Shown in pieces: positions 52,327-61,881 of a stretch of DNA of 64,000 bases (position 1 is its first letter; every line of letters begins with the position of its first letter). Origin of the DNA: Lachnospiraceae bacterium (lineage in GTDB: Bacteria; Bacillota; Clostridia; Lachnospirales; Lachnospiraceae). A program made the translations under genes and the position numbers. The stretch is taken from assembly GCA_028689585.1 (NCBI GenBank), contig JAQVCW010000018.1, positions 1 through 64,000 of the forward strand, given 5' to 3'. Below the pieces are notes generated by a model. The model was not told the DNA's origin, did no database searches, and saw only the letters and a list, made by a program, of their open reading frames with translations.

Positions 52327-53892
52327 ATGAAAAAGAAAGTACAGACAGTGCTTCTGGCGCTGGCAGTGAGTGCGGTATCCTGCACGGTGGGCTTCCCGGC
52401 TCTTGCAGAAGAGACTGCTTCTGCGGCAGCAGGAGGAAATATCGTGATTGCAGAAACCGCGGACCCGCAGAATGTCAATCCTCTGTTTGTAGTGGATCAG
52501 ACCAGTTTTGATATGCAGCAGGCGCTGTACAGCCCGTTTTTTGAAATCGTGGGCGGGGAAATGTACTATGAAAATGGTCTGTGTGAAAGCGTGACGGTCA
52601 ATGATGATGCCAGTGAATTTACGCTGAAGCTCAAGGACGGTCTGAAATGGCATGATGGGGAAGCAATCACGGCAGATGATGTGGTGTTTACCATGGAAGT
52701 GCTGGTGGATGAGAGTCAGAATGTACCTTATGCTTCCTATGGATATGTGAATGATACACCGGTGACGGCGGAGAAGGTGGATGACCTGACCGTAAACCTG
52801 AAACTGGGATCTTCTTCCGCAGGCTTTCTTGGCGGACTGAGCCAGGTATACTGCATTCCAAAGCATATATATGAAGGCGTGGCAAATATTGGCGAAAGCG
52901 AATTGAATAACACCCCCATCGGAAGCGGCCCCTTCAAGTTTGAAGAATATAAATCCGGTGAATATTTCAAGGTAGTCCGGTTCGATGACTGGTTCAATCC
53001 GGTAAATCTGGACAGCATTACCTATAAGATCGTAAAAGATTCCAGCTCTGCAAATGCAGCTCTCGCCAGCGGAGATCTGGATGCAAGGCTGATCAGTGCG
53101 GATGACTATGCGGCAGTGAGCAGCTATGATAATGTAACTATTTACAGCTATAATTCCGGACGTGTGAATGCCATGTTCCTGAATGAGCTGAATGCCGATC
53201 TGCAGGATGTATCAGTGCGCCAGGCAATTTCCTATGCACTGAATAAAGAAGAACTTTGCCAGTTCGCATTTATTTCAGAGGATTACGCAGATCCGGCCTA
53301 CTCTCTGCTGACTCCGGACACACTTTACTACACCGAACCGGAAAATCAGTACAATAATGATCCGGTCAAAGCACAGGAGCTTCTGGCGCAGGCAGGAAAG
53401 ACAGACCTGTCCCTGAATCTGATGTATATTTCCACGGACAAGACCATGGAGAGCGAAGCGCTGTATATTCAGTCTTCTCTGGCGAATGTGGGCATCACCA
53501 TCAATCTGCTGCCAACGGATGAATCTACCTTCAAGAACAAGACAAAGGATCCGGAATGCACCGATTACGATCTGGTACTCAGCTTCTATACCCTGGGAGA
53601 GGAACCCAGCCTGTATGCAGATATGTGCTACAGCGAAAGCCGTTCCAACTACTCCAGAATTTCAGATGCTGATCTGGATGCACTCTGGGATAAAGCTAAT
53701 ATGACCGCAGACGCAGCCGAGCGGGGAGAGATCTACAGTGAGATTCAGAATAAAATCAGCGATAACATGTATATTTATCCCATCGCTTATTCCAATGGAT
53801 TTTATGCTGTAAATAAAAAGTTCGGCGGCTTTGAAGACTGTCTGCTGAAGACCATCTATTATGATTATTCTAAGATTTATCTGGCTGAGTAA
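52327..53892 (+). CDS. peptide ABC importer substrate-binding protein (family 5, DppA/OppA type)
   Basis: A 521-residue extracellular receptor. The signal segment VLLALAVSAVSCTVGFPALA has a Cys in SAVSC but may be cut at ALAEE. Family-5 features: LKDGLKWHDGEAITADDVVF, TPIGSGPFKFEEYKSGEYFK, VRQAISYALNKEELCQFAF. ATG 52327 follows GAAGGAGG; the longer frame from 52210 crosses the terminator. It captures di- or oligopeptides for the transporter encoded downstream. Confidence 0.92.
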   Translation: MKKKVQTVLLALAVSAVSCTVGFPALAEETASAAAGGNIVIAETADPQNVNPLFVVDQTSFDMQQALYSPFFEIVGGEMYYENGLCESVTVNDDASEFTLKLKDGLKWHDGEAITADDVVFTMEVLVDESQNVPYASYGYVNDTPVTAEKVDDLTVNLKLGSSSAGFLGGLSQVYCIPKHIYEGVANIGESELNNTPIGSGPFKFEEYKSGEYFKVVRFDDWFNPVNLDSITYKIVKDSSSANAALASGDLDARLISADDYAAVSSYDNVTIYSYNSGRVNAMFLNELNADLQDVSVRQAISYALNKEELCQFAFISEDYADPAYSLLTPDTLYYTEPENQYNNDPVKAQELLAQAGKTDLSLNLMYISTDKTMESEALYIQSSLANVGITINLLPTDESTFKNKTKDPECTDYDLVLSFYTLGEEPSLYADMCYSESRSNYSRISDADLDALWDKANMTADAAERGEIYSEIQNKISDNMYIYPIAYSNGFYAVNKKFGGFEDCLLKTIYYDYSKIYLAE

Positions 53893-53966
53893 ATTTTAAC
53901 TGGCAGGATGAAGCTAAATGACAGCGATCACCGTATTAAAATGAAATAAAGAAATAAATGAATGCA

Positions 53967-54028
53967 AAAACCTGCGATTTGGACGGTACACGACGAAGGC
54001 TTGTCGAATCGTCTGGATCGCAGGTTTT
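53967..54028 (+). terminator. long hairpin between binding-protein and permease genes
   Basis: AAAACCTGCGAT / ATCGCAGGTTTT, a perfect 12-bp stem with inner GACG / CGTC pairs, followed by TTTTG. As a partial terminator or 3'-end stabiliser it would give more binding protein than permease. The gap 53893-54149 holds no gene. Confidence 0.7.
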
Positions 54029-54149
54029 GTATCGGGTACAGATAGCAAGTGCATTTGGAAAACGGGTGCCGGGAATGAACCTGAAAAATATATGCAGGAC
54101 ATGTGCATAAGGGCATATAGAAAATAGACAGGACAGTGGGAGGTAACAT

Positions 54150-55100
54150 GTGAAAAAAGTAGTGAATCGCCTTATTCAGTGTATTCTGACGATGTTTATC
54201 GTCTCAATTCTTTGCTTCGCCCTGACCAAGGCGGCTCCGGGGGATCCGGTTCTGACCTATGTAGAACCGAATATGAGCGAAGAATATATTGCCAATCTCA
54301 GAGAGAGTATGGGATTGACAAAACCGTTGTATGAGCAGTATTTTATCTGGCTTGGGAAAATTCTGCAGGGGAATTTTGGAAATTCACTGATGAATAACAG
54401 GCCCGTATTGACGCAGATCATGGAGCGGCTGCCTGCTACCGTGATTCTGATGGGAACCAGCATGGTGCTTGGATTTTTAATTGCAGTGCTGCTGGGCCTG
54501 TATTCCGGAAAAAATAAAAACGGTGTGCTGGACAAGATTACCAGTCTGTTCTGCTATGTGGGTATTTCCATTCCCACCTTCTGGTTTGGGATTATGCTGA
54601 TCTATCTGCTGAGCGTAAATCTGCATCTGCTTCCCAGCATCGGAATGCATTCGGAGGGAGACCGTTCCTTTGGCGATCTAGTGCTGCATATGGTGATGCC
54701 CTGTGCGGTGCTGACCTTTGCCAATGCCTCTCAGTATATACGATATCTGCGCAGCAGCACCATCACGGAAATGTCTTCGGACTATGTCACGGTACAGACG
54801 GCATACGGCATGAAGGATTCCGGCATTTTGTTCCATCATGTGCTGAAGAATGCCATGCTTCCCATGATTACGGTGCTTGGAATGAGCCTGCAGTCGCTGG
54901 TATCGGGAGCAATTATTACGGAACAGGTCTTTGCCTGGCCGGGGATCGGTCAGCTGGCGGTCACCGCAGTGACTCAGTTCGATTATCCGCTGATCATGGG
55001 GATTACCATGTTTACCGCACTTCTTGTTGTGGCGGGGAATCTGCTGGCAGATGTCTTGTATGCGGTATTTGATCCAAGAATACGAAAGGGAAGCTGCTAG
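54150..55100 (+). CDS. peptide ABC importer permease (DppB type)
   Basis: A 316-residue permease beginning at GTG 54150 after GGGAGG. Six helices, the usual DppB start (LIQCILTMFIVSILCFALTK) and APGDP motif, and the coupling region VQTAYGMKDSGILFHHVLKN. It pairs with the DppC-type subunit 15 bp downstream. Confidence 0.92.
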   Translation: MKKVVNRLIQCILTMFIVSILCFALTKAAPGDPVLTYVEPNMSEEYIANLRESMGLTKPLYEQYFIWLGKILQGNFGNSLMNNRPVLTQIMERLPATVILMGTSMVLGFLIAVLLGLYSGKNKNGVLDKITSLFCYVGISIPTFWFGIMLIYLLSVNLHLLPSIGMHSEGDRSFGDLVLHMVMPCAVLTFANASQYIRYLRSSTITEMSSDYVTVQTAYGMKDSGILFHHVLKNAMLPMITVLGMSLQSLVSGAIITEQVFAWPGIGQLAVTAVTQFDYPLIMGITMFTALLVVAGNLLADVLYAVFDPRIRKGSC

Positions 55101-55115
55101 GGAGGTGCAAAAGAC

Positions 55116-55949
55116 ATGCGGGAAAATATCTGGAAAAATATAAAACTGGGATTTAAAACGAATAAACTGGCAATTGCAGGAGCCGTGATGATCCTGCTGC
55201 TGGCTCTGATATCGATTTTTGCATTTCTTTATCCGGTGGATCCAAATGCGCTGAGCGCCACGGAACGTCTGCAGCTTCCCACCACGCTGCATCCGTTTGG
55301 CACGGATGATATGGGGCGGGATTATCTGGCAAGATGTATCTATGGCGGAAGGGCATCTTTGCTGGTGGGCTTTCTGGCCATGATCTTATCTACGGTGCTG
55401 GGGATTGTGATCGGCTCCATCAGCGGTTTTGTGGGCGGCGCAGTGGATGCGGTGCTGATGCGGATCGTGGATGCTCTGATGAGTCTGCCCACATTTTTGA
55501 TCATGATTGTTATGAATGCGTATCTGAAGCCGGGCATTCAGAATATTGTACTGATTATCGGATGTCTGACCTGGATGAACATTGCCCGGATTGTGCGGGG
55601 AGAGACGATCTCTCTGAATGAGCGGGAATACGTCATTTATGCAAAGATATCAGGACAGAAAACCACGGCAACGATTTTGAAGCACATTCTGCCCAATATC
55701 ATGCCCACGATTATCGTGGCGGCAACGATGAATATCGCGAATGCAATTCTGATGGAATCGGCACTGAGCTTTTTTGGACTGGGAATACAGCCGCCCACGG
55801 CATCCTGGGGAAGTATGCTGAGCAATTCACAGCGTTATATTCAGCAGGCGCCTTATCTTGCGCTGTTTCCGGGACTGCTGATTCTGCTTACCGTAATCAG
55901 TTTTAACTATCTGGGTGAAGTGCTGCGCAACGTATTTGAGCCGAAGTAA
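55116..55949 (+). CDS. peptide ABC importer permease (DppC type)
   Basis: A 277-residue permease with the DppC signature HPFGTDDMGRDYLARCIYGG and coupling motif SGQKTTATILKHILPN. About six helices. GGGAGGTGC precedes the ATG. Second channel subunit. Confidence 0.93.
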   Translation: MRENIWKNIKLGFKTNKLAIAGAVMILLLALISIFAFLYPVDPNALSATERLQLPTTLHPFGTDDMGRDYLARCIYGGRASLLVGFLAMILSTVLGIVIGSISGFVGGAVDAVLMRIVDALMSLPTFLIMIVMNAYLKPGIQNIVLIIGCLTWMNIARIVRGETISLNEREYVIYAKISGQKTTATILKHILPNIMPTIIVAATMNIANAILMESALSFFGLGIQPPTASWGSMLSNSQRYIQQAPYLALFPGLLILLTVISFNYLGEVLRNVFEPK

Positions 55950-55960
55950 AGGAGGACGAC

Positions 55961-56923
55961 ATGGAAAAATTATTGGAAGTAAAAAATCTGAAAGTGTCTT
56001 TCTTTACCGATCGGGGAGAGACGAAGGCAGTAAAAAATGCGGGATTTGAACTGGAGAAGGGGGATTTCTTCGGTATTGTGGGAGAATCCGGCAGCGGGAA
56101 AAGTGTGACCACAAAATCGATCCTGAAGCTGGGCACTTCAAATTGTGTGATAAAAGAAGGAGAAGTGCTGTTTGAAGGACGGGATATTCTGAAATTAAAC
56201 GGAAAAGAGCTGCGCGAGGTGAGAGGAAAAGAAATTGCCATGATCTTTCAGGATTCCCTGTCCGCTCTGAATCCGGTCTATACGGTGGGAAACAAGATGG
56301 TGGAGCTGATTCGCAGGCACAATCCTGTGGGAAAGCAGGAGGCGGAAAGACAGGCGCTGGAGCTTTTGACTGCGGTGGGCATTGCGGATCCGGCAAAAGC
56401 CATGAGAAGCTATCCCCATGAGCTTTCCGGAGGCATGCGCCAGAGGGTGATGATCGCCATGGCCATGAGCAGCCGGCCGAAAATACTGATCGCTGACGAG
56501 CCGACTACGGCATTGGACGTGACCATACAGGCACAGATTCTGCATCTTCTTCTGGAACTGCAGCGGAAAAACGGCATGAGCATCATCCTGATCACGCACG
56601 ATCTGGGCGTGGTGGCTCAGACCTGCAGCCGGGTGGCTGTCATGTGCGGCGGCTACATTGTAGAAGAGGGCACGGCAGAGGAGATTTTTCTGCGGCCGAA
56701 GCATCCCTATACCAGAGCGCTGATTGCCAGCATGCCAAGGGTGGGGGGAGGTTCTTTTGAGCAGTTTCTGGAACGGGATCTGTCAGATCAGGCGGACAGT
56801 CTCTGCCCGTTTTTGAATCGCTGTAAATATGTGGAGGAATGCTGCCGCAAGACTCTGCCGGAATACTATCTGGCAGGTGAGAAGCATCGGGTGCGGTGCC
56901 ACAGAAGGGAGGAAGAGGTATGA
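55961..56923 (+). CDS. peptide ABC importer ATPase (DppD type)
   Basis: A 320-residue ATPase: Walker A GESGSGKS, signature LSGGMRQR, Walker [13 protein letters not shown], switch His in LITHDLGV, and a C-terminal cysteine cluster [14 protein letters not shown] that holds 4Fe-4S in DppD/OppD proteins. It overlaps the DppF-type gene as ATGA. Confidence 0.94.
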   Translation: MEKLLEVKNLKVSFFTDRGETKAVKNAGFELEKGDFFGIVGESGSGKSVTTKSILKLGTSNCVIKEGEVLFEGRDILKLNGKELREVRGKEIAMIFQDSLSALNPVYTVGNKMVELIRRHNPVGKQEAERQALELLTAVGIADPAKAMRSYPHELSGGMRQRVMIAMAMSSRPKILIADEPTTALDVTIQAQILHLLLELQRKNGMSIILITHDLGVVAQTCSRVAVMCGGYIVEEGTAEEIFLRPKHPYTRALIASMPRVGGGSFEQFLERDLSDQADSLCPFLNRCKYVEECCRKTLPEYYLAGEKHRVRCHRREEEV

Positions 56924-57903
56924 GCGAAACGTTGATTGAAGTGAAAAATCTTTCGGTTCATTTTCGCCAGAAATCGCCGAAGCTTCTGTCCTTTCAGCCG
57001 GGCATATTAAAGGCGGTGGATGATGTGAGCTTTCACATTGAAAAAGGAAGGACCTTTGGACTGGTAGGGGAATCCGGCAGCGGAAAGTCTACGATCGGAA
57101 AAGCAATTCTGCGTTATCACAGACCGGCAGCGGGAGAAATCTTTTATGCAGGCACCGAAATCGGAGCCCGTCCGGAGCGGGAGCTGCTTCCGTTTCGAAA
57201 GAAAATGCAGTCCATCTTTCAGGATCCGTATTCCTCTCTGGATCCCAGCCACACGGTAAAAGACATTATCTGTGAACCCATGGAAATCCATCGGATGGGT
57301 ACGGCGGCAGAACGAAAGGCCAGAGCGCAGGAACTGATCCGGAAGGTGGGATTGAAGGAACAGGATCTGCTGAAATATCCCCATGAGTTTTCGGGAGGTC
57401 AGAGACAGCGGATTTCCATTGCCAGAGCCCTGTCGGTCCAGCCGGAGTTTGTAGTCTGTGATGAGCCGATTTCGGCATTGGATGTGTCTTTGCAGGCTCA
57501 GATCGTACAGATGCTTCAGGACCTGCAGCAGGAATTGGGACTGACCTATCTTTTTATCAGCCATCAGCTTCAGGTGGTGCAGAAGATCTGCGATGAAATC
57601 GGCGTGCTGTACCTGGGCAGTCTGCTGGAGGTATCTGATGCACCCGGGCTGTACGGCAATCCCCTGCACCCCTATACGAAGATGCTGATCTCCTCGATTC
57701 CGGTGCCGGATCCGCGCATACGGATGCTGGAAAATCTGGTGGAGGATACCGGTGTGCAGTCCCGTGACATCCGCGGCTGCAAATTCCACAACCGCTGCCA
57801 GCAGTGCAGCGAAAGATGCAGACAGGAAGTGCCAAAGCTTCAGGAGGCGGAGCCGGGGCACCTGGTAGCGTGTCATCTGTATGAGAAGGAAAAAGAGGTG
57901 TAA
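56920..57903 (+). CDS. peptide ABC importer ATPase (DppF type)
   Basis: A 327-residue ATPase: Walker [10 protein letters not shown], signature FSGGQRQR, Walker B FVVCDEPISALD, switch His in FISHQL, and the C-terminal cysteine segment CKFHNRCQQCSERC. ATG 56920 follows GGAAGAGG; the earlier in-frame start at 56896 is unlikely. Its stop overlaps the desulfidase start. Confidence 0.94.
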   Translation: MSETLIEVKNLSVHFRQKSPKLLSFQPGILKAVDDVSFHIEKGRTFGLVGESGSGKSTIGKAILRYHRPAAGEIFYAGTEIGARPERELLPFRKKMQSIFQDPYSSLDPSHTVKDIICEPMEIHRMGTAAERKARAQELIRKVGLKEQDLLKYPHEFSGGQRQRISIARALSVQPEFVVCDEPISALDVSLQAQIVQMLQDLQQELGLTYLFISHQLQVVQKICDEIGVLYLGSLLEVSDAPGLYGNPLHPYTKMLISSIPVPDPRIRMLENLVEDTGVQSRDIRGCKFHNRCQQCSERCRQEVPKLQEAEPGHLVACHLYEKEKEV

Positions 57904-59186
57904 TGGAGAAAACTATGCTGAATGAAAAAATATATCAAAATTATCTTACGATATTGAAAGAAGAACTGGTGCCCGCCATGGGATGCACTGAGCCCATTGC
58001 TCTGGCCTATGGGGCCGCGAGAGCAAGGGAAGTGCTGGGAAGGGAACCGGAAAAAATTCTGATCCGGTGCAGCGGCAATATCATTAAAAATGTCCGCTGC
58101 GTCGTGATCCCCAATTCCGGCGGCCTGGTGGGAATTCAGGCAGGAGTCATCCTGGGCGCCGTGGGCGGGGATGCTTCTAAAAATATGGAAGTGCTGGAAA
58201 GCGTAAAGGATGAGGAGCGGGCACGGGCAAAGCAGCTTCTGAGTGCGGGCATCTGCCAGGTAGAGCTGCTGGATTCTCCGGTGGTTCTGCATTTTGTAAT
58301 AGAAATGCAGGCAGGGGAAGAGTCCGTCCTTCTGGAAATCAAATATGCCCATCTGAATGTAACTAAAATTATCCGGAATGGGGAAATTCTGCTGGATCAG
58401 GACAATCAGGACCAGCAGACGGAGGAAGCAGACCGCACTTTGCTGAATCTGGAAGATATCCGGGAATTTGCGGACACGGTGGAGCTTTCTGAGGTTCGTG
58501 AGCTGATCGATGCACAGATTTCCTGTAATATTGCTATTGCAAAAGAGGGAATGACCGGAAAATATGGCCTTGGCATCGGAAGAGTTATCAAGGAATCCTA
58601 TTCGGATGATATTCTGACCAGAATGCGGAGCCTGACTGCCGCCGCATCCGAAGCACGTATGGGAGGCTGTGATATGCCGGTCATCATCAATTCCGGCAGC
58701 GGAAATCAGGGAATCGCCTGTTCCGTTCCGTTGATTATCTATGCCAGAGAGATGGAGCTGCCGGACTACAGTCTGTATCGGGCACTGATTTTTTCCAATC
58801 TGCTCACGGTATATCAGAAGCTGTATATAGGGAAGCTTTCCGCATTCTGCGGTGCGGTATCCGCTTCCTGCGCTGTGGGCGCGGCCATTACCTATATGGT
58901 GGGCGGTGATCTGAACCGCATTAAAAATACCATTGAAAATACGCTGGCAAATATTCCGGGCATCATCTGTGACGGAGCTAAAATATCCTGCGCGGCGAAG
59001 ATCGCAGCCAGCCTGGATGCGGCATATCTGGCCCATCACCTGGCAATGAACGGACAGGGCTATGCCCCCTATACCGGAATTTTGCAGGAAGAGACCTCCG
59101 AGACCATAAGCTGTGTTGGGCTGATCGGAAAAGAAGGAATGAAAGAAACAGATAAAGAAATTCTGAAGATTATGATTGAGCATTGA
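57903..59186 (+). CDS. L-cysteine desulfidase family protein (CyuA/UPF0597)
   Basis: A 427-residue protein related to serine-dehydratase alpha chains, with conserved cysteines in ALGC-like MGCTEPIALAYGAAR and ICDGAKISCAAKIA that hold a 4Fe-4S cluster. CyuA enzymes turn L-cysteine into pyruvate, ammonia and H2S. The ATG at 57903 overlaps the DppF stop; ATG 57918, with GGAGAA upstream, may be the real start. Location at the end of a peptide-import operon suggests degradation of imported cysteine-containing peptides. Confidence 0.88.
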   Translation: MEKTMLNEKIYQNYLTILKEELVPAMGCTEPIALAYGAARAREVLGREPEKILIRCSGNIIKNVRCVVIPNSGGLVGIQAGVILGAVGGDASKNMEVLESVKDEERARAKQLLSAGICQVELLDSPVVLHFVIEMQAGEESVLLEIKYAHLNVTKIIRNGEILLDQDNQDQQTEEADRTLLNLEDIREFADTVELSEVRELIDAQISCNIAIAKEGMTGKYGLGIGRVIKESYSDDILTRMRSLTAAASEARMGGCDMPVIINSGSGNQGIACSVPLIIYAREMELPDYSLYRALIFSNLLTVYQKLYIGKLSAFCGAVSASCAVGAAITYMVGGDLNRIKNTIENTLANIPGIICDGAKISCAAKIAASLDAAYLAHHLAMNGQGYAPYTGILQEETSETISCVGLIGKEGMKETDKEILKIMIEH

Positions 59187-59291
59187 TTTTTCTTATTGCA
59201 AAGTTCACTGCCATATTTCGGAATTTGAGAAAAATGACTGAAAATGATTGAACTGCTGAAAAACAGAAGATAACAGCTTTGGGAGAATGGG

Positions 59292-59963
59292 ATGTATCGA
59301 ATATTAATTGTAGAAGATGACAGAGGGATCGCAGAGGCGATACAGGAGCAGGCCGGGATGTGGGACCTGGAAGCAAGGTGTGCGGAGGATTTTCGAAATA
59401 TTATGGCAGAATTTGCAGAATATGATCCCCATCTGGTTTTGATGGACATTTCCCTGCCTTTTTTTAACGGTTATCACTGGTGCAGTGAGATCCGGCGGGT
59501 TTCCAAGGTGCCGATTATCTTTATTTCCTCCGCATCCGACAATATGAACATTGTAATGGCCATGAATCTGGGAGCGGATGATTTCATTGCGAAGCCATTT
59601 GATCAAAGTGTGCTGATCGCCAAGATGCAGGCCATGCTGCGGCGTACCTATGCATTCGGCGCATCCGTATCGGTGCTGGAGCACCGGGGCGCGCTGTTAA
59701 ATACAGCGGACGATACTCTCACCTATGGCGGCGAACAGATTCTGCTGACCAAGAACGAGTACCGGATTCTGCTGATTTTGATGGAAAATAAGGGAAAGGT
59801 GGTCAGCCGGGAAAAGCTGATGGAGCAGTTGTGGAAGAGCGACAGCTTTATCGATGAAAATACACTGACCGTGAATGTGGGGCGGCTGCGCAAAAAGCTG
59901 GATGCAGCCGGACTGGGGGAATTTATTACCACCAAATTCGGTGTTGGTTATCTGATCGCATAA
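59292..59963 (+). CDS. response regulator, BceR type
   Basis: A 223-residue OmpR-family regulator. Receiver EDDRGIAEAI, phospho-acceptor Asp in LVLMDISLPFFNGYHW, FISSASD and AKPFDQ. Winged helix LTKNEYRILLILMENKGKVV and ENTLTVNVGRLRKKLDAAGL. First gene of a regulator-kinase pair followed by the BceAB-type transporter. Confidence 0.94.
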   Translation: MYRILIVEDDRGIAEAIQEQAGMWDLEARCAEDFRNIMAEFAEYDPHLVLMDISLPFFNGYHWCSEIRRVSKVPIIFISSASDNMNIVMAMNLGADDFIAKPFDQSVLIAKMQAMLRRTYAFGASVSVLEHRGALLNTADDTLTYGGEQILLTKNEYRILLILMENKGKVVSREKLMEQLWKSDSFIDENTLTVNVGRLRKKLDAAGLGEFITTKFGVGYLIA

Positions 59964-59992
59964 AATGACGTTCCAAGGGCGGAGGCGTGAAA

Positions 59993-60985
59993 ATGAATTT
60001 TTTAATACAATACCTGAAAGAACGCAGGAAGCTCTTTCTCTGGTTCCTTTTCTTTTGCGGGATTTTTCTGGTGGCCTTTCTTCTGTATCATCTTCCGGCG
60101 GGAGCTGTTTGCTATCCGGCTCTGGTGTGCAGTGTCTGCGCAATGCTGGGGCTGATTTTGGACTACCGGAAAGCGCGGAAGAACCATCAGAAGCTTCTGG
60201 ATATCAGGGCGCTGTCCGCTGAGCTGGCAGAAGAGATGCTTCCGGAGGCGGCAACGCTGAAAGAGGAAGATTATCAGGAGCTGATTCGAATGCTCTGTCA
60301 GGAGCAGCGGGAGCTGTCGGATCATATGGAGCAGCATTATTCGGATCTGGTGGACTATTATACCATCTGGGTACATCAGATCAAGACACCCATTGCTTCC
60401 ATGCGTCTGAAGCTCCAGAATGAGGATACCCCTCTTTCCCGCACGTTGAGGGCGGATCTGTTTCGGATCGAACAGTATGTGGAAATGGTGCTGACCTATC
60501 TCCGGCTGGATTCCGACACCACAGATTACGTGATACGGGAATATGATCTGGATGGAATTATCAGGCAGGCGGTCCGGAAATATGCCGGCGAGTTTATTGA
60601 CAGAAAGCTGGAGCTGAAGTATGAAGCTTTGAAAACGAGCGTACTTTCCGATGAAAAATGGCTGACCTTTGTAATAGAACAGGTCTTATCCAATGCGCTG
60701 AAATATACCAGATCCGGCAGCATTGCCATTGATCTGGAAAAGCCAAAGACGCTGTGCATTCGGGATACGGGGATTGGAATTGCACCGGAGGATCTGCCCC
60801 GCATTTTCGAAAAGGGCTATACCGGCTACAACGGCCGGAGTGACAAAAAGGCCAGCGGGATCGGGCTGTACCTGTGCCGGCGCATCTGCAAAAATCTGGG
60901 GCATAGGATCACTGCAAATGCATCTTTGGGGGAAGGCACGGTCATTCGTATCTGCCTGGATCGGAAAAAATTAGAGACAGAGTGA
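59993..60985 (+). CDS. intramembrane-sensing histidine kinase, BceS type
   Basis: A 330-residue kinase with two helices at about 13-33 and 38-57 and no extracellular domain. HisKA-like IWVHQIKTPIASMRLK (phospho-acceptor His), then NALKYTRSG, DTGIGIAPEDLP and ASGIGLYLCRRI. ATG 59993 follows GGAGG at seven bases. BceS kinases do not sense the drug alone; they read the activity of the BceAB transporter. Confidence 0.94.
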   Translation: MNFLIQYLKERRKLFLWFLFFCGIFLVAFLLYHLPAGAVCYPALVCSVCAMLGLILDYRKARKNHQKLLDIRALSAELAEEMLPEAATLKEEDYQELIRMLCQEQRELSDHMEQHYSDLVDYYTIWVHQIKTPIASMRLKLQNEDTPLSRTLRADLFRIEQYVEMVLTYLRLDSDTTDYVIREYDLDGIIRQAVRKYAGEFIDRKLELKYEALKTSVLSDEKWLTFVIEQVLSNALKYTRSGSIAIDLEKPKTLCIRDTGIGIAPEDLPRIFEKGYTGYNGRSDKKASGIGLYLCRRICKNLGHRITANASLGEGTVIRICLDRKKLETE

Positions 60986-60993
60986 AATTGAAA

Positions 60994-61011
60994 TCTTACA
61001 AAAATGTTAGA
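60994..61011 (+). promoter_or_regulatory. candidate BceR operator upstream of the ABC genes
   Basis: TCTTACA-AAAA-TGTTAGA, an inverted repeat with one mismatch and a four-base spacer, of the general form of BceR boxes. It is about 105 bp before the ATPase start. TAGAAT at 61065-61070 may be the -10; no good -35 seen, as expected for an activated promoter. Confidence 0.5.
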
Positions 61012-61116
61012 ATTAACGGGGGAAATGTAAGCCGATTCGATGGCGCTTCATTTCCCTTTTTTGATAGAATAGAGCAAAGAACAGAGGCAGCTGCAGATAG
61101 GAAGGAGAACTTGGTT

Positions 61117-61881
61117 ATGAGCATATTGAAGGTAAGCGGGCTGAAAAAAACATATACCACCCGTTTTGGAGGAAATAAGGTGGAGGCGCTGAAAAACGTA
61201 TCGTTTTCCGTGGAAGAAGGGGAATACGTGGCGATCATGGGGGAATCCGGATCGGGGAAGACCACGCTGTTAAATATTCTGGCGGCGCTGGATAAGCCCA
61301 CGGGAGGCACGGTAAATCTGGATGGAAAGGAACTTTCTCAGATTAGGGAGTCGGTGATTTCAGAGTTTCGCAGGGACAATCTGGGATTTGTATTTCAGGA
61401 TTTCAATCTGCTGGATACCTTTTCCCTGGAGGATAATATTTTTCTCCCGCTGGTATTGGCGGGAAAAGGGTATGATGAGATGGAACAGAAGCTGACACCG
61501 ATTGCAAAACAGCTTGGCATCAGTGATATTCTGAAAAAATATCCCTATGAAGTATCCGGCGGGCAGAAGCAGCGGGCCGCCGTGGCCAGAGCTCTGATTA
61601 CGGATCCCAAACTGGTGCTGGCGGATGAGCCCACCGGAGCTTTGGATTCCAATGCCACGGATGAACTGCTCCGTCTGTTCAATGACATTAACTGGAACGG
61701 CCAGACGATCCTGATGGTGACTCATTCCGTGAAGGCAGCCAGCCATGCCGGCCGGATTTTGTTCATTAAAGACGGAGAGGTATTTCATCAGATTTACCGG
61801 GGCAACAGTACCAATGAGCAGATGTATCAGAAGATTTCGGATACACTGACCATGCTGGCGACAGGTGGTGAGCGGCAATGA
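61117..61881 (+). CDS. peptide-antibiotic ABC transporter ATPase, BceA type
   Basis: A 254-residue MacB/BceA-type ATPase: Walker A GESGSGKTT, signature VSGGQKQR, Walker B LVLADEPTGALD, switch His in VTHSVKA. ATG 61117 follows GAAGGAG; the open frame to 60982 is leader. Overlaps the permease gene by four bases. Confidence 0.94.
   Translation: MSILKVSGLKKTYTTRFGGNKVEALKNVSFSVEEGEYVAIMGESGSGKTTLLNILAALDKPTGGTVNLDGKELSQIRESVISEFRRDNLGFVFQDFNLLDTFSLEDNIFLPLVLAGKGYDEMEQKLTPIAKQLGISDILKKYPYEVSGGQKQRAAVARALITDPKLVLADEPTGALDSNATDELLRLFNDINWNGQTILMVTHSVKAASHAGRILFIKDGEVFHQIYRGNSTNEQMYQKISDTLTMLATGGERQ

Noticed and set aside
57873-59183. 436-codon open frame on the minus strand
   Set aside because: Fully antisense to the cysteine desulfidase gene, with composition typical of a shadow frame and no ribosome site or family match.
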